Shown one piece after another: positions 34,508 through 43,715 of a DNA stretch of 52,364 nucleotides. This DNA is from Lysobacteraceae bacterium (GTDB taxonomy: Bacteria > Pseudomonadota > Gammaproteobacteria > Xanthomonadales > BQJN01), in NCBI GenBank assembly GCA_021604725.1, contig BQJN01000020.1:1-52364 (forward strand), written 5' to 3'. Position numbers and translations under genes: made by a program. Numbering within the stretch: the first letter of the stretch is position 1; every line of letters starts with the position of its first letter. The notes below the pieces were generated by a model. That model saw only the letters and a list, made by a program, of their open reading frames with translations, was not told the origin of the DNA and made no database searches.

Positions 34508-35877
34508 TGCGAGGTGCTCAGTCCATACTTTTCCAGTCGCCGATACAATGCGGCACGACTCAAGCCCAGCGCGTTGGCCACCTTGGAGATATTGTGGTCA
34601 TGTTGTTTCAGGCTGTTGGCTATCATCAGCCGCTCCATCTCGTCGATGGTCATCGTCTCCCCGGAAGTGGTTTGCTCGGACCCATCATCTGCCAGCGCCG
34701 GGTCAACAAAGTCGATGCGCGATAGTTGTTGCTTGCCGGACATCAACACAGCCCGTTCCAGTGTTTGCCGCAGTTGCCGAATGTTGCCAGGCCAGTCCAG
34801 CGTTTCCAGCCATTGCCATGTTGCTTCGTCAACGCTGATGGGTCCCACGCCATAGCTATCGGCAACACGTTCCAGATGCGCCATGCCGATCAGGCGAATG
34901 TCACTTCGCCGTTCGCGTAACGGAGGCAGGCGGATAGTGATCAGGTTTAGCCTGTACATCAGGTCTTCACGGAAATCGCCCTCATCAATCATTTGATTGA
35001 GGTCACGATTGGTGGCCGAAATGACTCTGACATCGGTGTGCTGTGTATGCGAGCTGCCGACTGGCTGAAACGTACGATCCTCTAGCACTCGTAGTAGCTT
35101 TACTTGTGAAGTGCGGTCCAGATCACCGGCCTCGTCAAGAAAAATTGTGCCTGTGTTGGCCAGTTGAAAGCGTCCGGCTCGGTTGGTGCTGGCATCGGTA
35201 AAGGCTCCTTTGACATGGCCAAACATTTCGCTTTCAAACAGAGAAGCGGGGATGCCGCCGAGATTGACCTTGACCAGCGGTTGCTCATGCCGTGGGCTGT
35301 TGCGGTGAATGGCGTCGGCGATCAATTCCTTGCCGGTGCCGCTCTCGCCAAGGATCAATACCGGCGCATCGGTTGCAGCGACGCGTCCCACGGTTGCCAG
35401 CACTCGAAGCAAGGCGGGATGTTCGCCGACAATCTCCCCAAGTTGGTGCTCCTCATCCAACGCCTGCCGCGAGATCGCTTCAGGCTCAGTCGTCTGCGCC
35501 AGACGCAGGCTGGTGTTGATCAATTGCAATACATGCTGATTGTTCCAGGGCTTGGTGATGAAATCCGAGGCGCCCAGCTTCATGCCTTGTACCGCCAACT
35601 CGATAGAGCCCCAGGCGGTCATCAGGATCACCGGCATGGCCGGTTCCAGCTTGCGAATGTCGGCCAGCAATTGCAAGCCTTCCTCGCCGCTGGTCTGGCG
35701 TGAAAAGTTCATGTCCTGCAACACCAGCGATATGGGCTGCCGGCCGACGATGTCCAGGGCCTGAGCCGGACTTGAGGCAACCGTTGACGCCAGCCCGGCC
35801 TGTTTCAGCAGCAGCGACAGCGAAACGGTGACCGATTCGTCATCGTCAATCAATAGTATTGGGGCTTGTTTCGACAC
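34504..35877 (-). CDS. NtrC-family sigma-54-dependent response regulator
   Basis: 457 residues from the GTG at 35877, which directly abuts the preceding stop. The receiver domain has the acidic patch IDDDES, the phosphoacceptor Asp in LVLQDMNF and TKPW. The AAA+ domain has Walker A GESGTGKE, Walker B FLDEAGDL, and the sigma-54-contact loop reading GAFTDA instead of GAFTGA. The C-terminal Fis-type helix-turn-helix is NISKVANALGLSRAALYRRLEKYG. It should activate the sigma-54 promoter found before the operon. The GAFTDA variant occurs in some regulators but is worth testing. Confidence 0.93.
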   Translation of the reverse strand: MSKQAPILLIDDDESVTVSLSLLLKQAGLASTVASSPAQALDIVGRQPISLVLQDMNFSRQTSGEEGLQLLADIRKLEPAMPVILMTAWGSIELAVQGMKLGASDFITKPWNNQHVLQLINTSLRLAQTTEPEAISRQALDEEHQLGEIVGEHPALLRVLATVGRVAATDAPVLILGESGTGKELIADAIHRNSPRHEQPLVKVNLGGIPASLFESEMFGHVKGAFTDASTNRAGRFQLANTGTIFLDEAGDLDRTSQVKLLRVLEDRTFQPVGSSHTQHTDVRVISATNRDLNQMIDEGDFREDLMYRLNLITIRLPPLRERRSDIRLIGMAHLERVADSYGVGPISVDEATWQWLETLDWPGNIRQLRQTLERAVLMSGKQQLSRIDFVDPALADDGSEQTTSGETMTIDEMERLMIANSLKQHDHNISKVANALGLSRAALYRRLEKYGLSTSQ

Positions 35878-37068
35878 TTACTCGTAATGCAACGCTTCGG
35901 CGGGTGACTTGCGTGAAGCCAACCAGCCCGGGTATAGGGAACACAGGATACACAAGCTGAGGATGATTGCGCTGCTGATCAGCATGCCTCCAATGGCCGC
36001 AGTCCAATTGATCATGGGGAAGGTGCCCAGTATCGGCAGTTGAATGGCAATGAATATCCCTATCGCCAGGCCGATGCTTGCGGTCAGTGCCATTTCAGCT
36101 ACGATTTGCCGGTAGATACGGCCACGATGAGCACCCATGGCGCGGCGCAGGCCCAACTCACCAGTGCGCCGGGTGACGCTTTGCCAAAGTACGCCGAACA
36201 AGCCGAAACCGACCATGATGATCAGAAAGCCGGCGATCAGGCTCATGATGCTCATTGGTGTGGTGACATTGTCAATACGGTCAGCTCGCATCGCTTCAAG
36301 ACTATCGATTCTAACCGTCCAGTTTGGCGCAATTGTTTGCAGCGTGTCGATCAGTTCCTGTTGCAGTTGTTGCGAAGAGGCCGACTGCGAATACACCATG
36401 ATTGAAAATGCCCTCTGCTCGTGACCTTCGACGGCCAGTCGCCTCATGACATAGTTGCCCTGTTCGGAAAACTCCCCTTGTTGGCGGAAGTCCTCGAACA
36501 CTCCGACTACGCGGTAGTCACGGTAGTCGGGGTTATCCTGTTCGGGTGGGCGAATGTTTTTGCCCAGCGCGCTCTCGTTTGGAAACAGCGCCTCGGCCAT
36601 TTGCCGATTGATGACGACGGTATCCCAATTGAGGCCAATGTCTTCCGGTCCGGTCCAGCGGCCTTCGAGCAACTCCAGACCCAGGGCCTGGTGGCCGCCG
36701 TCGCTGATTCGGTTTTGTGAGCCATCAACCGTGATGCCGTTGTATTCAAAGTTGCTGGTGCTGCGCCAGCCACGGAATGGACCAAATAGCATGGCAAAGG
36801 CCGAATCAACCTCCTGCATGTCATTCAATGCCAGGACCGCTTGTTCCAGTCGCTGGCCATCGGTTTCGGTCCAGTCGCCGCCGTTGCGTATGATGATTTG
36901 CAGGCCATTTTCGTAGTTGAATCCCAGCGGTTTTTGGTACAGCGTCCAGTTGTAGACTGCCAGTGCGCCAATCCCGAAAATGACCAGGAAGGACAGGGTG
37001 ATTTCGGCAATGATCAGGGCATGGCTGCGTTTGCGATTCCAGATCAGCTTGAGTAGGTGTTTGAACAT
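35878..37068 (-). CDS. ABC transporter permease, MacB/FtsX type (second subunit)
   Basis: 396 residues. N-terminal transmembrane helix (ALIIAEITLSFLVIFGIGALAVY), a ~220-residue periplasmic MacB-like core domain, then three C-terminal helices (IMSLIAGFLIIMVGFGLFGVL and others). It ends LYPGWLASRKSPAEALHYE, the FtsX-family closing signature. It is three bases from the other permease gene; together they would make a heterodimeric mechanotransmitting transporter. Confidence 0.9.
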   Translation of the reverse strand: MFKHLLKLIWNRKRSHALIIAEITLSFLVIFGIGALAVYNWTLYQKPLGFNYENGLQIIIRNGGDWTETDGQRLEQAVLALNDMQEVDSAFAMLFGPFRGWRSTSNFEYNGITVDGSQNRISDGGHQALGLELLEGRWTGPEDIGLNWDTVVINRQMAEALFPNESALGKNIRPPEQDNPDYRDYRVVGVFEDFRQQGEFSEQGNYVMRRLAVEGHEQRAFSIMVYSQSASSQQLQQELIDTLQTIAPNWTVRIDSLEAMRADRIDNVTTPMSIMSLIAGFLIIMVGFGLFGVLWQSVTRRTGELGLRRAMGAHRGRIYRQIVAEMALTASIGLAIGIFIAIQLPILGTFPMINWTAAIGGMLISSAIILSLCILCSLYPGWLASRKSPAEALHYE

Positions 37069-37071
37069 TAT

Positions 37072-38316
37072 TTATGCTCCTTTCAAGGCGGCCACTGGCT
37101 GCATGCGACTCATGCGCCAGGCAGGGTAGGCGCCCGATAGCACGCCGAAAAAACCGATCAGCAGTAGTGACGCGAGAAACACGCGGCCGTTCATATGCAA
37201 GTCGGCGTATTTGATCAGATCGCTGGCGACCACCAAGTCCAGTAAAAGGTAGGCCAGGACGAAGCCGAGCAAGCCACCGACGAGCGTCAGCACCAGGTTT
37301 TCGACAATGAATTGCCAGACCAGGGTGGCTGACGACGCGCCAAAGGCTTTTCTGACGCCGATCTCCGAAGCGCGCTCCAGGATTCGGCTGGTGTTCAGGT
37401 TGACCATGTTGATGGTGGGCAGCAACATGAACAGGAACATCCCCACTAAAACGATGGTGACAAAGGTGCCGGCACCACTGTCGTAATGCTTCCAGTTGTT
37501 GGTGACCTCGCGGGCCAGCGCGTCCAGCTTGCTGTCTGCGCCACCGATGGCATAGGCGAACTGCTCCGGGTCATCGTATTCAAAGTCATCGATGCGTTCG
37601 CGGTATTCGGCTCGAATGGCATCCAGTTGGTCGCTGGACTCGGCCATCAACAAGGCGATGAAGCCGTCCATCATTTGTTGTTGGTAGCTGGTGGACGGGT
37701 TTGTGGACACCGGCACCCAAACATCGGCGAAGGCGTGTCGACTGATTTCTGACTCATCGCGCACCACACCGACCACTTCAAAAGTTTGCCCATTGACGGT
37801 GAGGTCTTTGCCCAAGGCCGACTGGTCATTGAACAGTTTGCGACGGGTACTTTGGTTGATCACCGCTACGTAGGGCCCCAATTCGTCGTCCTCGTCAGTT
37901 AGCGCGTTGCCTTCAATAAAGTCGAATTGGAGTATCTTCCAGTAGTTGCCGTCGGTACGTTTCATGGTTAGTTCATACTTTTGGCCGTCGACAAAACTGT
38001 TGGCAGAGCTGCCTTCGTTATAGACGCTGATCAGAGTGGGCGTTTGCATTGGCCTGACGTAGTCCTGCATGAAACGGTAGCCGGGACTGGATGACCAGCT
38101 GGAGTCGCGGTCTTCGCTTTCCAGCATCAGTCGGCTGACCTCAAGAAAACGACCGCTGTTCTTCTCGGCACTGCTGGGAAACAGGTAGCTGTCCAACAAC
38201 GCAACCACAACGGTCAGTACGGCCAGGGTCAGGGCGATGCCGAATAGGTTGACGAAGCTGAAAAACTTGCGCCTTAACAGCACCTTGTAAGCGGTTATTA
38301 AATAGTTCTTGAACAT
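37072..38316 (-). CDS. ABC transporter permease, MacB/FtsX type (first subunit)
   Basis: 414 residues with the same plan as its neighbour: one N-terminal helix (FGIALTLAVLTVVVALLDSYLF), a periplasmic core domain, three C-terminal helices, and the ending GAYPAWRMSRMQPVAALKG. The cytoplasmic coupling segment is ILERASEIGVRKAFGAS. The two permeases are clearly paralogous but diverged, so each probably has a distinct role. The gene follows the ATPase with a 14-base gap. Confidence 0.9.
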   Translation of the reverse strand: MFKNYLITAYKVLLRRKFFSFVNLFGIALTLAVLTVVVALLDSYLFPSSAEKNSGRFLEVSRLMLESEDRDSSWSSSPGYRFMQDYVRPMQTPTLISVYNEGSSANSFVDGQKYELTMKRTDGNYWKILQFDFIEGNALTDEDDELGPYVAVINQSTRRKLFNDQSALGKDLTVNGQTFEVVGVVRDESEISRHAFADVWVPVSTNPSTSYQQQMMDGFIALLMAESSDQLDAIRAEYRERIDDFEYDDPEQFAYAIGGADSKLDALAREVTNNWKHYDSGAGTFVTIVLVGMFLFMLLPTINMVNLNTSRILERASEIGVRKAFGASSATLVWQFIVENLVLTLVGGLLGFVLAYLLLDLVVASDLIKYADLHMNGRVFLASLLLIGFFGVLSGAYPAWRMSRMQPVAALKGA

Positions 38317-38330
38317 GTTTTGGCCTCAGG

Positions 38331-38996
38331 CTAGCTGACAATCTGACCGTCAAAAATACGCACGATGCGCTCAGTTCTATCGGCCTTTTCCTGATCGTGG
38401 GTGACCATCACCACAGTGGTGCCGTCGTCGCGATTGAGTCCTTCCAAGATGCCCATGATTTCATCACCCATGTGGCTGTCTAGATTTCCCGTCGGCTCAT
38501 CCGCGAGCAAGATGGCAGGGCGCCCGACAATCGCTCGGGCGATGGCTACACGCTGCTGTTGGCCGCCTGATAATTGCGTAGGGTAGTGCTCGGTTCGAGA
38601 GGACAAGCCCACCCGTTCAAGCGCTTGCAGAGCCAGCGTTCGCCGTTCTTTGCCGCGTATCTTTCGATACAGCAGCGGAATTTCCACGTTGTCGACGACA
38701 CTCAAGTCGGGAATCAAATGAAAGCTCTGGAAAACGAAACCAATCGATTGGTTGCGCAATTGCGCGTGGCGTTTTTCGCCACCGCCATTGATCTTGACCC
38801 CTGCTACACGTAGCTCGCCTTCGGTGGGCTGGTCCAACAGTCCCATCATGTTCAGCAAGGTGCTCTTGCCGCAGCCGGATGGCCCCATGATGGAAACCAT
38901 TTCGCCCTTGGCGATTGAAAGGTCCACCTGGTTCAGTGCGACGGTTTCAATGCGGTCGGTGCGGTAGGTTTTTCCTACGCCGTTCATCTCAATCAT
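38331..38996 (-). CDS. ABC transporter ATPase, LolD/MacB type
   Basis: 221 residues from the ATG at 38996 (MIEMNGVGKTYRTD), one base after the stop of the adaptor gene; upstream residues of the frame overlap that gene and were dropped. Walker A GPSGCGKST, Q loop FVFQSFHLIPDLSV, signature LSGGQQQRVAIARA, Walker B ILLADEPTGNLDS and H loop VTHDQE are all intact. It powers the two permeases. Confidence 0.95.
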   Translation of the reverse strand: MIEMNGVGKTYRTDRIETVALNQVDLSIAKGEMVSIMGPSGCGKSTLLNMMGLLDQPTEGELRVAGVKINGGGEKRHAQLRNQSIGFVFQSFHLIPDLSVVDNVEIPLLYRKIRGKERRTLALQALERVGLSSRTEHYPTQLSGGQQQRVAIARAIVGRPAILLADEPTGNLDSHMGDEIMGILEGLNRDDGTTVVMVTHDQEKADRTERIVRIFDGQIVS

Positions 38997-38997
38997 G

Positions 38998-40242
38998 TCA
39001 ATTGACCTCCACTTGGTCCAGATGCTCAAAGTCGGCGCTGTCGGAAACGATTGCGACATCGCCCTCCGACAAGCCGTGCAAAATTTCTACGTAGTCGCGA
39101 TTGCTCAAGCCCAGCGTGACAGTGACGCGGCGAGCGATGGAGTCATCAATTCGATATACCGCCTGTTGGCCTGAGCCTTGCAGACCGGGCCCTTTTCTAA
39201 TGCGTAGGGTACCGGTGCTGCGACCGGTGATGATGTCGACGTCACCGCGCAATTGTGGACGTAGCCCCGGGCTGGAGGGCTGATCCAGCTCGATCAGCAT
39301 CTGCATCGCACCGTTGTCTACAGTGGGCAGGATGGATGCCAGATGGCCACTGAGTGTGTTGCCACCGACAGTCACATCCACTGCCAAACCTTCCGTTAAC
39401 TGTGGGGCATAGAAGTCGGACATGGTCGCTTCAACGCGATAGGCGCTGAGATCGGCAATCCTGGCCAGTGGTTGGCCTTGGGCAATGCTGGTGCCGATCT
39501 GGTCGGGAATCCAGGTCACCACGCCGGCTTGCGGCGCCGTGACTGTGGTCAAAGCGAGCAGGCGTTGCTGCTCATCGAGCTGATTGTTCAGGATGGCCGC
39601 TTCCAGCGTGATGCGCTCCAGCTCCGCCTCATTGCTCGATTGCTGATTGCGCATTTCCGCTTCCAGTTGTTCAAGCTCAACGGATGAGCGTCGAACATCA
39701 AGCTCAGCTTCCAGCAGTTCGCCCTTGGAAATCAATCCGCTGTCCGCTAACGCACTGTAGCGATTGAACTTTGCGGTATGACTCTCCAGATCGATTTTTC
39801 GCAGTTCATAACGGCCGGTGGCTTCGTTGATCGCCTTTTCAAGACGCAGTCTGGCTGTGGTGCGTTCGTTTTCTTTTAGCGAAATCTTCTCATTCAAATC
39901 CTGGATCGCGACCTCAATCGGTCGAGCATCGAGTATCAGCAAGGGGCTGCCTGATTCCACCCGCGTGCCAGTGGTGACCAACACCTGGCGAATCTCGGCA
40001 GGGAAGTTGGAAGAGATGATCAGCTCCGTTCTCGGTACCACGGTGCCGGAGGCGGAGATGGTGGCCTGAACATCACCGCGTTCTACAGCAGCGGTGCGCA
40101 CATCAGCAAGGTCGATGCCGGGTCGGAGCAGATTGCGCAACAGCAGAAAAGCGATGGCCAATATGCCGATCGCCAGCAGCCAGGTCGCCAACTGCTTGGT
40201 GCGCGCCAGCTGTCGGGTTTTTGAATTGATTGGGCGGTCCAT
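38998..40242 (-). CDS. Periplasmic adaptor (membrane-fusion) protein of the ABC efflux system
   Basis: 414 residues. One N-terminal helix (ATWLLAIGILAIAFLLL), then the barrel-sandwich (lipoyl) half ISASGTVVPRTELIISSN, a long coiled-coil hairpin (~105-225), the returning lipoyl half VTAPQAGVVTWIPDQIG, and a beta-barrel. It is the HlyD/MacA type that links an inner-membrane transporter to an outer-membrane channel; no TolC-like gene is in the window. First gene of the operon. No ribosome-binding site precedes the ATG, and the predicted sigma-54 start point is almost on it. Confidence 0.92.
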   Translation of the reverse strand: MDRPINSKTRQLARTKQLATWLLAIGILAIAFLLLRNLLRPGIDLADVRTAAVERGDVQATISASGTVVPRTELIISSNFPAEIRQVLVTTGTRVESGSPLLILDARPIEVAIQDLNEKISLKENERTTARLRLEKAINEATGRYELRKIDLESHTAKFNRYSALADSGLISKGELLEAELDVRRSSVELEQLEAEMRNQQSSNEAELERITLEAAILNNQLDEQQRLLALTTVTAPQAGVVTWIPDQIGTSIAQGQPLARIADLSAYRVEATMSDFYAPQLTEGLAVDVTVGGNTLSGHLASILPTVDNGAMQMLIELDQPSSPGLRPQLRGDVDIITGRSTGTLRIRKGPGLQGSGQQAVYRIDDSIARRVTVTLGLSNRDYVEILHGLSEGDVAIVSDSADFEHLDQVEVN

Positions 40243-40252
40243 GCCAAGGAAT

Positions 40253-40270
40253 AAGCATTAACCGTGCCAG
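40253..40270 (-). promoter_or_regulatory. Sigma-54 promoter of the ABC/two-component operon
   Basis: Minus strand reads CTGGCACGGTTAATGCTT. GG and GC stand ten bases apart as required, and only one base departs from TGGCACG-N4-TTGC. Transcription would start near 40243, one base before the annotated ATG. A separate TATAAT (minus strand, 40320-40315) is present upstream but has no matching -35. Confidence 0.7.
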
Positions 40271-40617
40271 CTTTCTTGCGTTTCCTTTAAAGTGATTTAA
40301 AAACAGTCGCTTACATTATACTGCGGGAGCGCTGCGTGGTGCGGTATGTGCGATGGCGACCAGTCGGCTTTGCCTTGGTGTCCGCATTCGGACAGTGAGC
40401 CGAATGACGGTGCGAAAACTACTTGCGAGTCATGCTGACCAGGTTATCTGCACTGCCGGTGCCACTGGTCAACACGATCCGTCCCGATTTGCTGACGTCG
40501 ACTATGGTGTGTCTTCCGATCCATTGACGACCAACTAACCGTCGCGGCTGGTGTCTGGCGCTGTGATTGGTCGTTGCTGGACAGGGTTGCTTGAACCGCC
40601 TGAGGCGCGTTTCAAAC
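40271..40617. other. Intergenic region between the efflux operon and the sensor kinase gene
   Basis: It holds the promoter-proximal A/T-rich stretch, the palindromes at 40379-40406, and then DNA without clear structure. Minus- and plus-strand open frames of 60-110 codons cross it but have no family resemblance. Confidence 0.4.
40379..40406. promoter_or_regulatory. Candidate enhancer (activator-binding) palindromes
   Basis: TGTCCG-CATT-CGGACA at 40379-40394 overlaps a second symmetry CATTCGG-N8-CCGAATG (40385-40406). The site lies about 140 bases upstream of the predicted sigma-54 start, a normal distance for an NtrC-type activator. Confidence 0.45.
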
Positions 40618-42084
40618 TCAGGCAGCGCGAAGGGCAAACTCAAAACGTGTTCCGGCATTGGGTTTGCTTTGAACTGTGATGCGGCTGCCATGCAGGTCCA
40701 GTATTCGCTTGACGATGGCCAGGCCCAGGCCAGAAGAGTCACCGGTCTTGTCGTCACTGCGATGGGAACGGTGCAGGCGGTCGAATATTTGATCGATCTC
40801 GTTTGCTTCGATGCCGCATCCCGTGTCGGTTATGGCAACCGCAACGCGCTGCGGCTGGTCGGACACGTTGAGCCGTACCTGGCCGCCTGCTGGCGTAAAT
40901 TTGAGGGCATTTCTAATCAAATTCTCCAGCACACGCTGCACCAAACCTATGTCGGCATAAACCAGTTGTTGGCCTGTGCCGGTGTCAGCTGTCAGTTGGA
41001 TTTGGCTGCGTTGGGCATCCAGCTCGAATTGTTGACAAACATCGTGCATCAACTCGGCCAGTGAAAAGGTCTCCAGTTTTGGGTGAATGGCGGCCGACTC
41101 AAGTTTGGACAGTTCGAACAGGTCGCCGATCATGCGGCTGAGACGTCGCGTGTGAACTCGCGCGATTCGCAAGTAATGCTGGCGTTGCTCCTTGCTTAGT
41201 CGCTCATCCTTGATCAGCAGCGTGTCGACATAGCCTTGCATTGATGAAAGTGGCGTTCGCAAATCGTGCGACACGTTGCTGATTAACTCACGACGCAAAC
41301 GGTCGGTTTCCTTTAATGCCGAGAATTGCTCGGCGATTTTCTCGGCCATGACGGCAAAGGCACCGTCGAGTTGGCCGATTTCATCGGTTCGGTTTCCCGA
41401 TTGTGACGCGGTCGGAGCACTGCTTGGGTCGAAGTTCGATGCTGTGAAGCGCAGAACACGAGTAGTGAGGCAGCTTAGGCGTCGGGTTAACAAGGCAAAC
41501 ACCAATAAGCCTACCAGCAGGGCGCTTATGACCACCGCGATAACACTGCTGATACTGGTGGTGCGCACGTAGCTGCCTTTTATGGTGTTCGCAAGCGCCT
41601 CATATTTCTGCCCCCCCAATACAGCGTAGAGGTAACCTTCTAACACAGCCCCAGTCCTGACTTCGGCGACGGAAAAAACTTTGGGTTGGTTGGAACGCGG
41701 GTCGGTGCCCCGAATCGGCATCGGTTCCTCGCCGTCCATCAGCGTGCCAATTGGGCCTAGGTCAACGTGAGTTGTGATTTGAGTTTCGTTTGGTAAGCCG
41801 TGATCAATGATCTGACCGTTGGGGTCCAATAGATAGATTTCGACGGTTGGGTTGATCACCATGGCTCTTTGCGCCAGTACGGTCAGTTCGTCTCGATTGA
41901 CCTGACCGTTGTTTATTAGCGATGTTTCGCCGGTGACATACATGGCGATCGCGCCATTGAGACGTTGCGTGAGCTCTTCGTAGTAACGCTCGCTACTCCA
42001 TCGTTCGATCAGAAAAAAGCAGCCTCCAACGACCAATAGAATGGCCAGGAACGCCGAAGAAATTCGGGCGAATAGTGAGTTCAT
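40618..42084 (-). CDS. Sensor histidine kinase of an OmpR-type two-component system
   Basis: 488 residues from the ATG at 42084, overlapping the regulator stop (ATGA). Transmembrane helices at ~8-25 and ~165-185 flank a ~140-residue periplasmic sensor domain. HAMP domain, then the phosphoacceptor LISNVSHDLRTPLSSMQGYV, N box NLIRNALKFT, and G boxes DTGCGIE and SSGLGLAIVKRI. Typical EnvZ/BaeS-like architecture. The input signal is unknown. Confidence 0.93.
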   Translation of the reverse strand: MNSLFARISSAFLAILLVVGGCFFLIERWSSERYYEELTQRLNGAIAMYVTGETSLINNGQVNRDELTVLAQRAMVINPTVEIYLLDPNGQIIDHGLPNETQITTHVDLGPIGTLMDGEEPMPIRGTDPRSNQPKVFSVAEVRTGAVLEGYLYAVLGGQKYEALANTIKGSYVRTTSISSVIAVVISALLVGLLVFALLTRRLSCLTTRVLRFTASNFDPSSAPTASQSGNRTDEIGQLDGAFAVMAEKIAEQFSALKETDRLRRELISNVSHDLRTPLSSMQGYVDTLLIKDERLSKEQRQHYLRIARVHTRRLSRMIGDLFELSKLESAAIHPKLETFSLAELMHDVCQQFELDAQRSQIQLTADTGTGQQLVYADIGLVQRVLENLIRNALKFTPAGGQVRLNVSDQPQRVAVAITDTGCGIEANEIDQIFDRLHRSHRSDDKTGDSSGLGLAIVKRILDLHGSRITVQSKPNAGTRFEFALRAA

Positions 42085-42809
42085 ACGACACGCAACGGTG
42101 TCGCCGTTGCCTCCAGTTTGTAGCCCACGCCCCATACGGTGACGATATGCTTTGGTTGCGATGTGTCACGCTCGATCTTGGCCCGCAATCGATTGATATG
42201 GGAGTTGACCGTGTGTTCGTAGCCATCGTGGCCATAGCCCCATACCTGGTCCAACAATTGGGCGCGACTAAATACGTGGCCGGGGTGTCGAGCGAAATGC
42301 GCCAACAGATCGAACTCGCGGGCGGTGAGGTCCACCGGGCGCTTGTGAACCCGAACGCTGCGACGAGTCTGATCCAGAATGATGGGCCCGACAGACAACA
42401 GCCCTTGCTGGACCTGGCTGCGTGGCTGGATTGCATCAATGCGTCGAAAAATTGCCTTCGTTCTGGCGACCAATTCAGTGACCGAGAAAGGTTTGGTCAC
42501 GTAATCATCGGCACCTAACTCCAGACCGAGTACGCGATCCAGTTCTGAAGATTTCGCAGTCAGCATCATGATCGGCAGATAGCGATTGTTTTTTCTCAAC
42601 TCTCGGCAAATCGACAGTCCGTCGATTCTGGGCAGGCGCAGGTCCAGAATCACCAGATCAAACTGTTCATTGGTGGCGAGGCTGAGCCCGGTCGCACCAT
42701 CGGCTGCTACACGTACTTCGAACTGGTTGTCCCGCAAATGCAAAGCGACCAGGTTGGCGATGTCCGGTTCGTCTTCGACGACGAGAATTTTCCGATCTGA
42801 GACTTCCAC
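42081..42809 (-). CDS. OmpR/PhoB-family response regulator
   Basis: 242 residues. The receiver has VVEDEPD, the phosphoacceptor in VILDLRLP and the conserved TKPFS. The C-terminal winged helix runs LTAREFDLLAHFARHPGHVFSRAQLLDQVWG to VNSHINRLRAKIE and VWGVGYKLE. It is divergent from the spondin-domain gene across 219 bases, so that gene and the operon itself are the likely targets. Confidence 0.94.
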   Translation of the reverse strand: MEVSDRKILVVEDEPDIANLVALHLRDNQFEVRVAADGATGLSLATNEQFDLVILDLRLPRIDGLSICRELRKNNRYLPIMMLTAKSSELDRVLGLELGADDYVTKPFSVTELVARTKAIFRRIDAIQPRSQVQQGLLSVGPIILDQTRRSVRVHKRPVDLTAREFDLLAHFARHPGHVFSRAQLLDQVWGYGHDGYEHTVNSHINRLRAKIERDTSQPKHIVTVWGVGYKLEATATPLRVV

Positions 42810-42862
42810 AGCGATTGAACACTCACGGCTACAGGGAATCGTTGCAGACTAGACCCAAAACT

Positions 42863-42878
42863 TCACAAAACCATCACA
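42863..42878. promoter_or_regulatory. Direct repeat in the regulator/spondin intergenic region
   Basis: TCACA occurs at 42863-42867 and 42874-42878, eleven bases apart, one helical turn, as in many OmpR-family sites. The second copy is part of ATCACAGCG (42873-42881), whose exact complement lies at 42959-42967. Confidence 0.35.
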
Positions 42879-43028
42879 GCGGTACGCTGATTGCGTTCCA
42901 ATTAACTGAATTTACGAAGAATTTTGTGGTCGTCTAGCGTCAGCATTCACCGTGATATCGCTGTGATCTTGAGCGCGCACCATGGTTGTTCCAAATCGAT
43001 ATCAACCACCAAGCAGGAGAAATCCATC

Positions 43029-43694
43029 ATGAACAGCTCCAAACAATTGTTAATCGCCAGTGCCCTGACGCTTTCATTCGGTGCACAGGCGGTGGACTTG
43101 CCCTTGGCGGTTGGGAATAGTTATGAAATCACTATCACCAACCTGACCAAGGCTCAATCATTCACACCCATTTTAGTGGCCTCTCATCGCAACAACGTCC
43201 GATTGTTTAACGTTGGTCAGCCGGCCTCCGATGCCCTGGCTGAAATGGCTGAAGGCGGCGCTACCGCGCCGTTGGAAGACTACTTGTTGCAGATGTCAGA
43301 TCGCGTTGGCGATGTATCGACCTCACCGGGCTTGCTGGGGCCGGGTGAAAGCGCCACCGTTCCGTTTGAACGGAGCTTTCAGTACCCACGACTGAGCATC
43401 GCTGCCATGTTGATTCCCACCAACGATACGTTTTTTGCGATCAGCGGAGTGAAAATTCCGAATCATCATGGCGTGTTTGAGGCCCATGCCTATGACGCGG
43501 GCTCGGAGTTAAATGACGAGTTGTGTGCGTCAATTCCAGGGCCCGTTTGTGGCGGTGAAGGCGGCTCCGTCGAGGACGGTGAAGGGTTTGTTCATATCGC
43601 CAATGGAATATCAGGCGAAGGTGATTTGGCGGCGAGCACTTACGACTGGCGTGGGCCGGTCGCTCGAGTGCGGATCAAGCGCGTATATCAATAG
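43029..43694 (+). CDS. Secreted spondin-domain protein
   Basis: 221 residues. Signal peptide (QLLIASALTLSFGAQA), then a spondin_N-like domain (YEITITNLTKAQSFTPILVASH, LLGPGESATVPFE, LSIAAMLIPTNDTFFAI, AHAYDAGSELNDELCASIPGPVC). AGGAGA (43015-43020) lies 8 bases before the ATG. The function of bacterial spondin-domain proteins is poorly known; the fold in eukaryotes binds matrix or metal ions. It is the first gene on the far side of the two-component promoter region, so it may be its output. Confidence 0.85.
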   Translation: MNSSKQLLIASALTLSFGAQAVDLPLAVGNSYEITITNLTKAQSFTPILVASHRNNVRLFNVGQPASDALAEMAEGGATAPLEDYLLQMSDRVGDVSTSPGLLGPGESATVPFERSFQYPRLSIAAMLIPTNDTFFAISGVKIPNHHGVFEAHAYDAGSELNDELCASIPGPVCGGEGGSVEDGEGFVHIANGISGEGDLAASTYDWRGPVARVRIKRVYQ

Positions 43695-43715
43695 CCTCAT
43701 AGCCGTCGGTTTTCG

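Noticed and set aside
40419-40757. Minus-strand frame of 112 codons between the efflux operon and the sensor kinase
   Set aside because: About half of it overlaps the kinase gene in another frame; no ribosome-binding site or family match.
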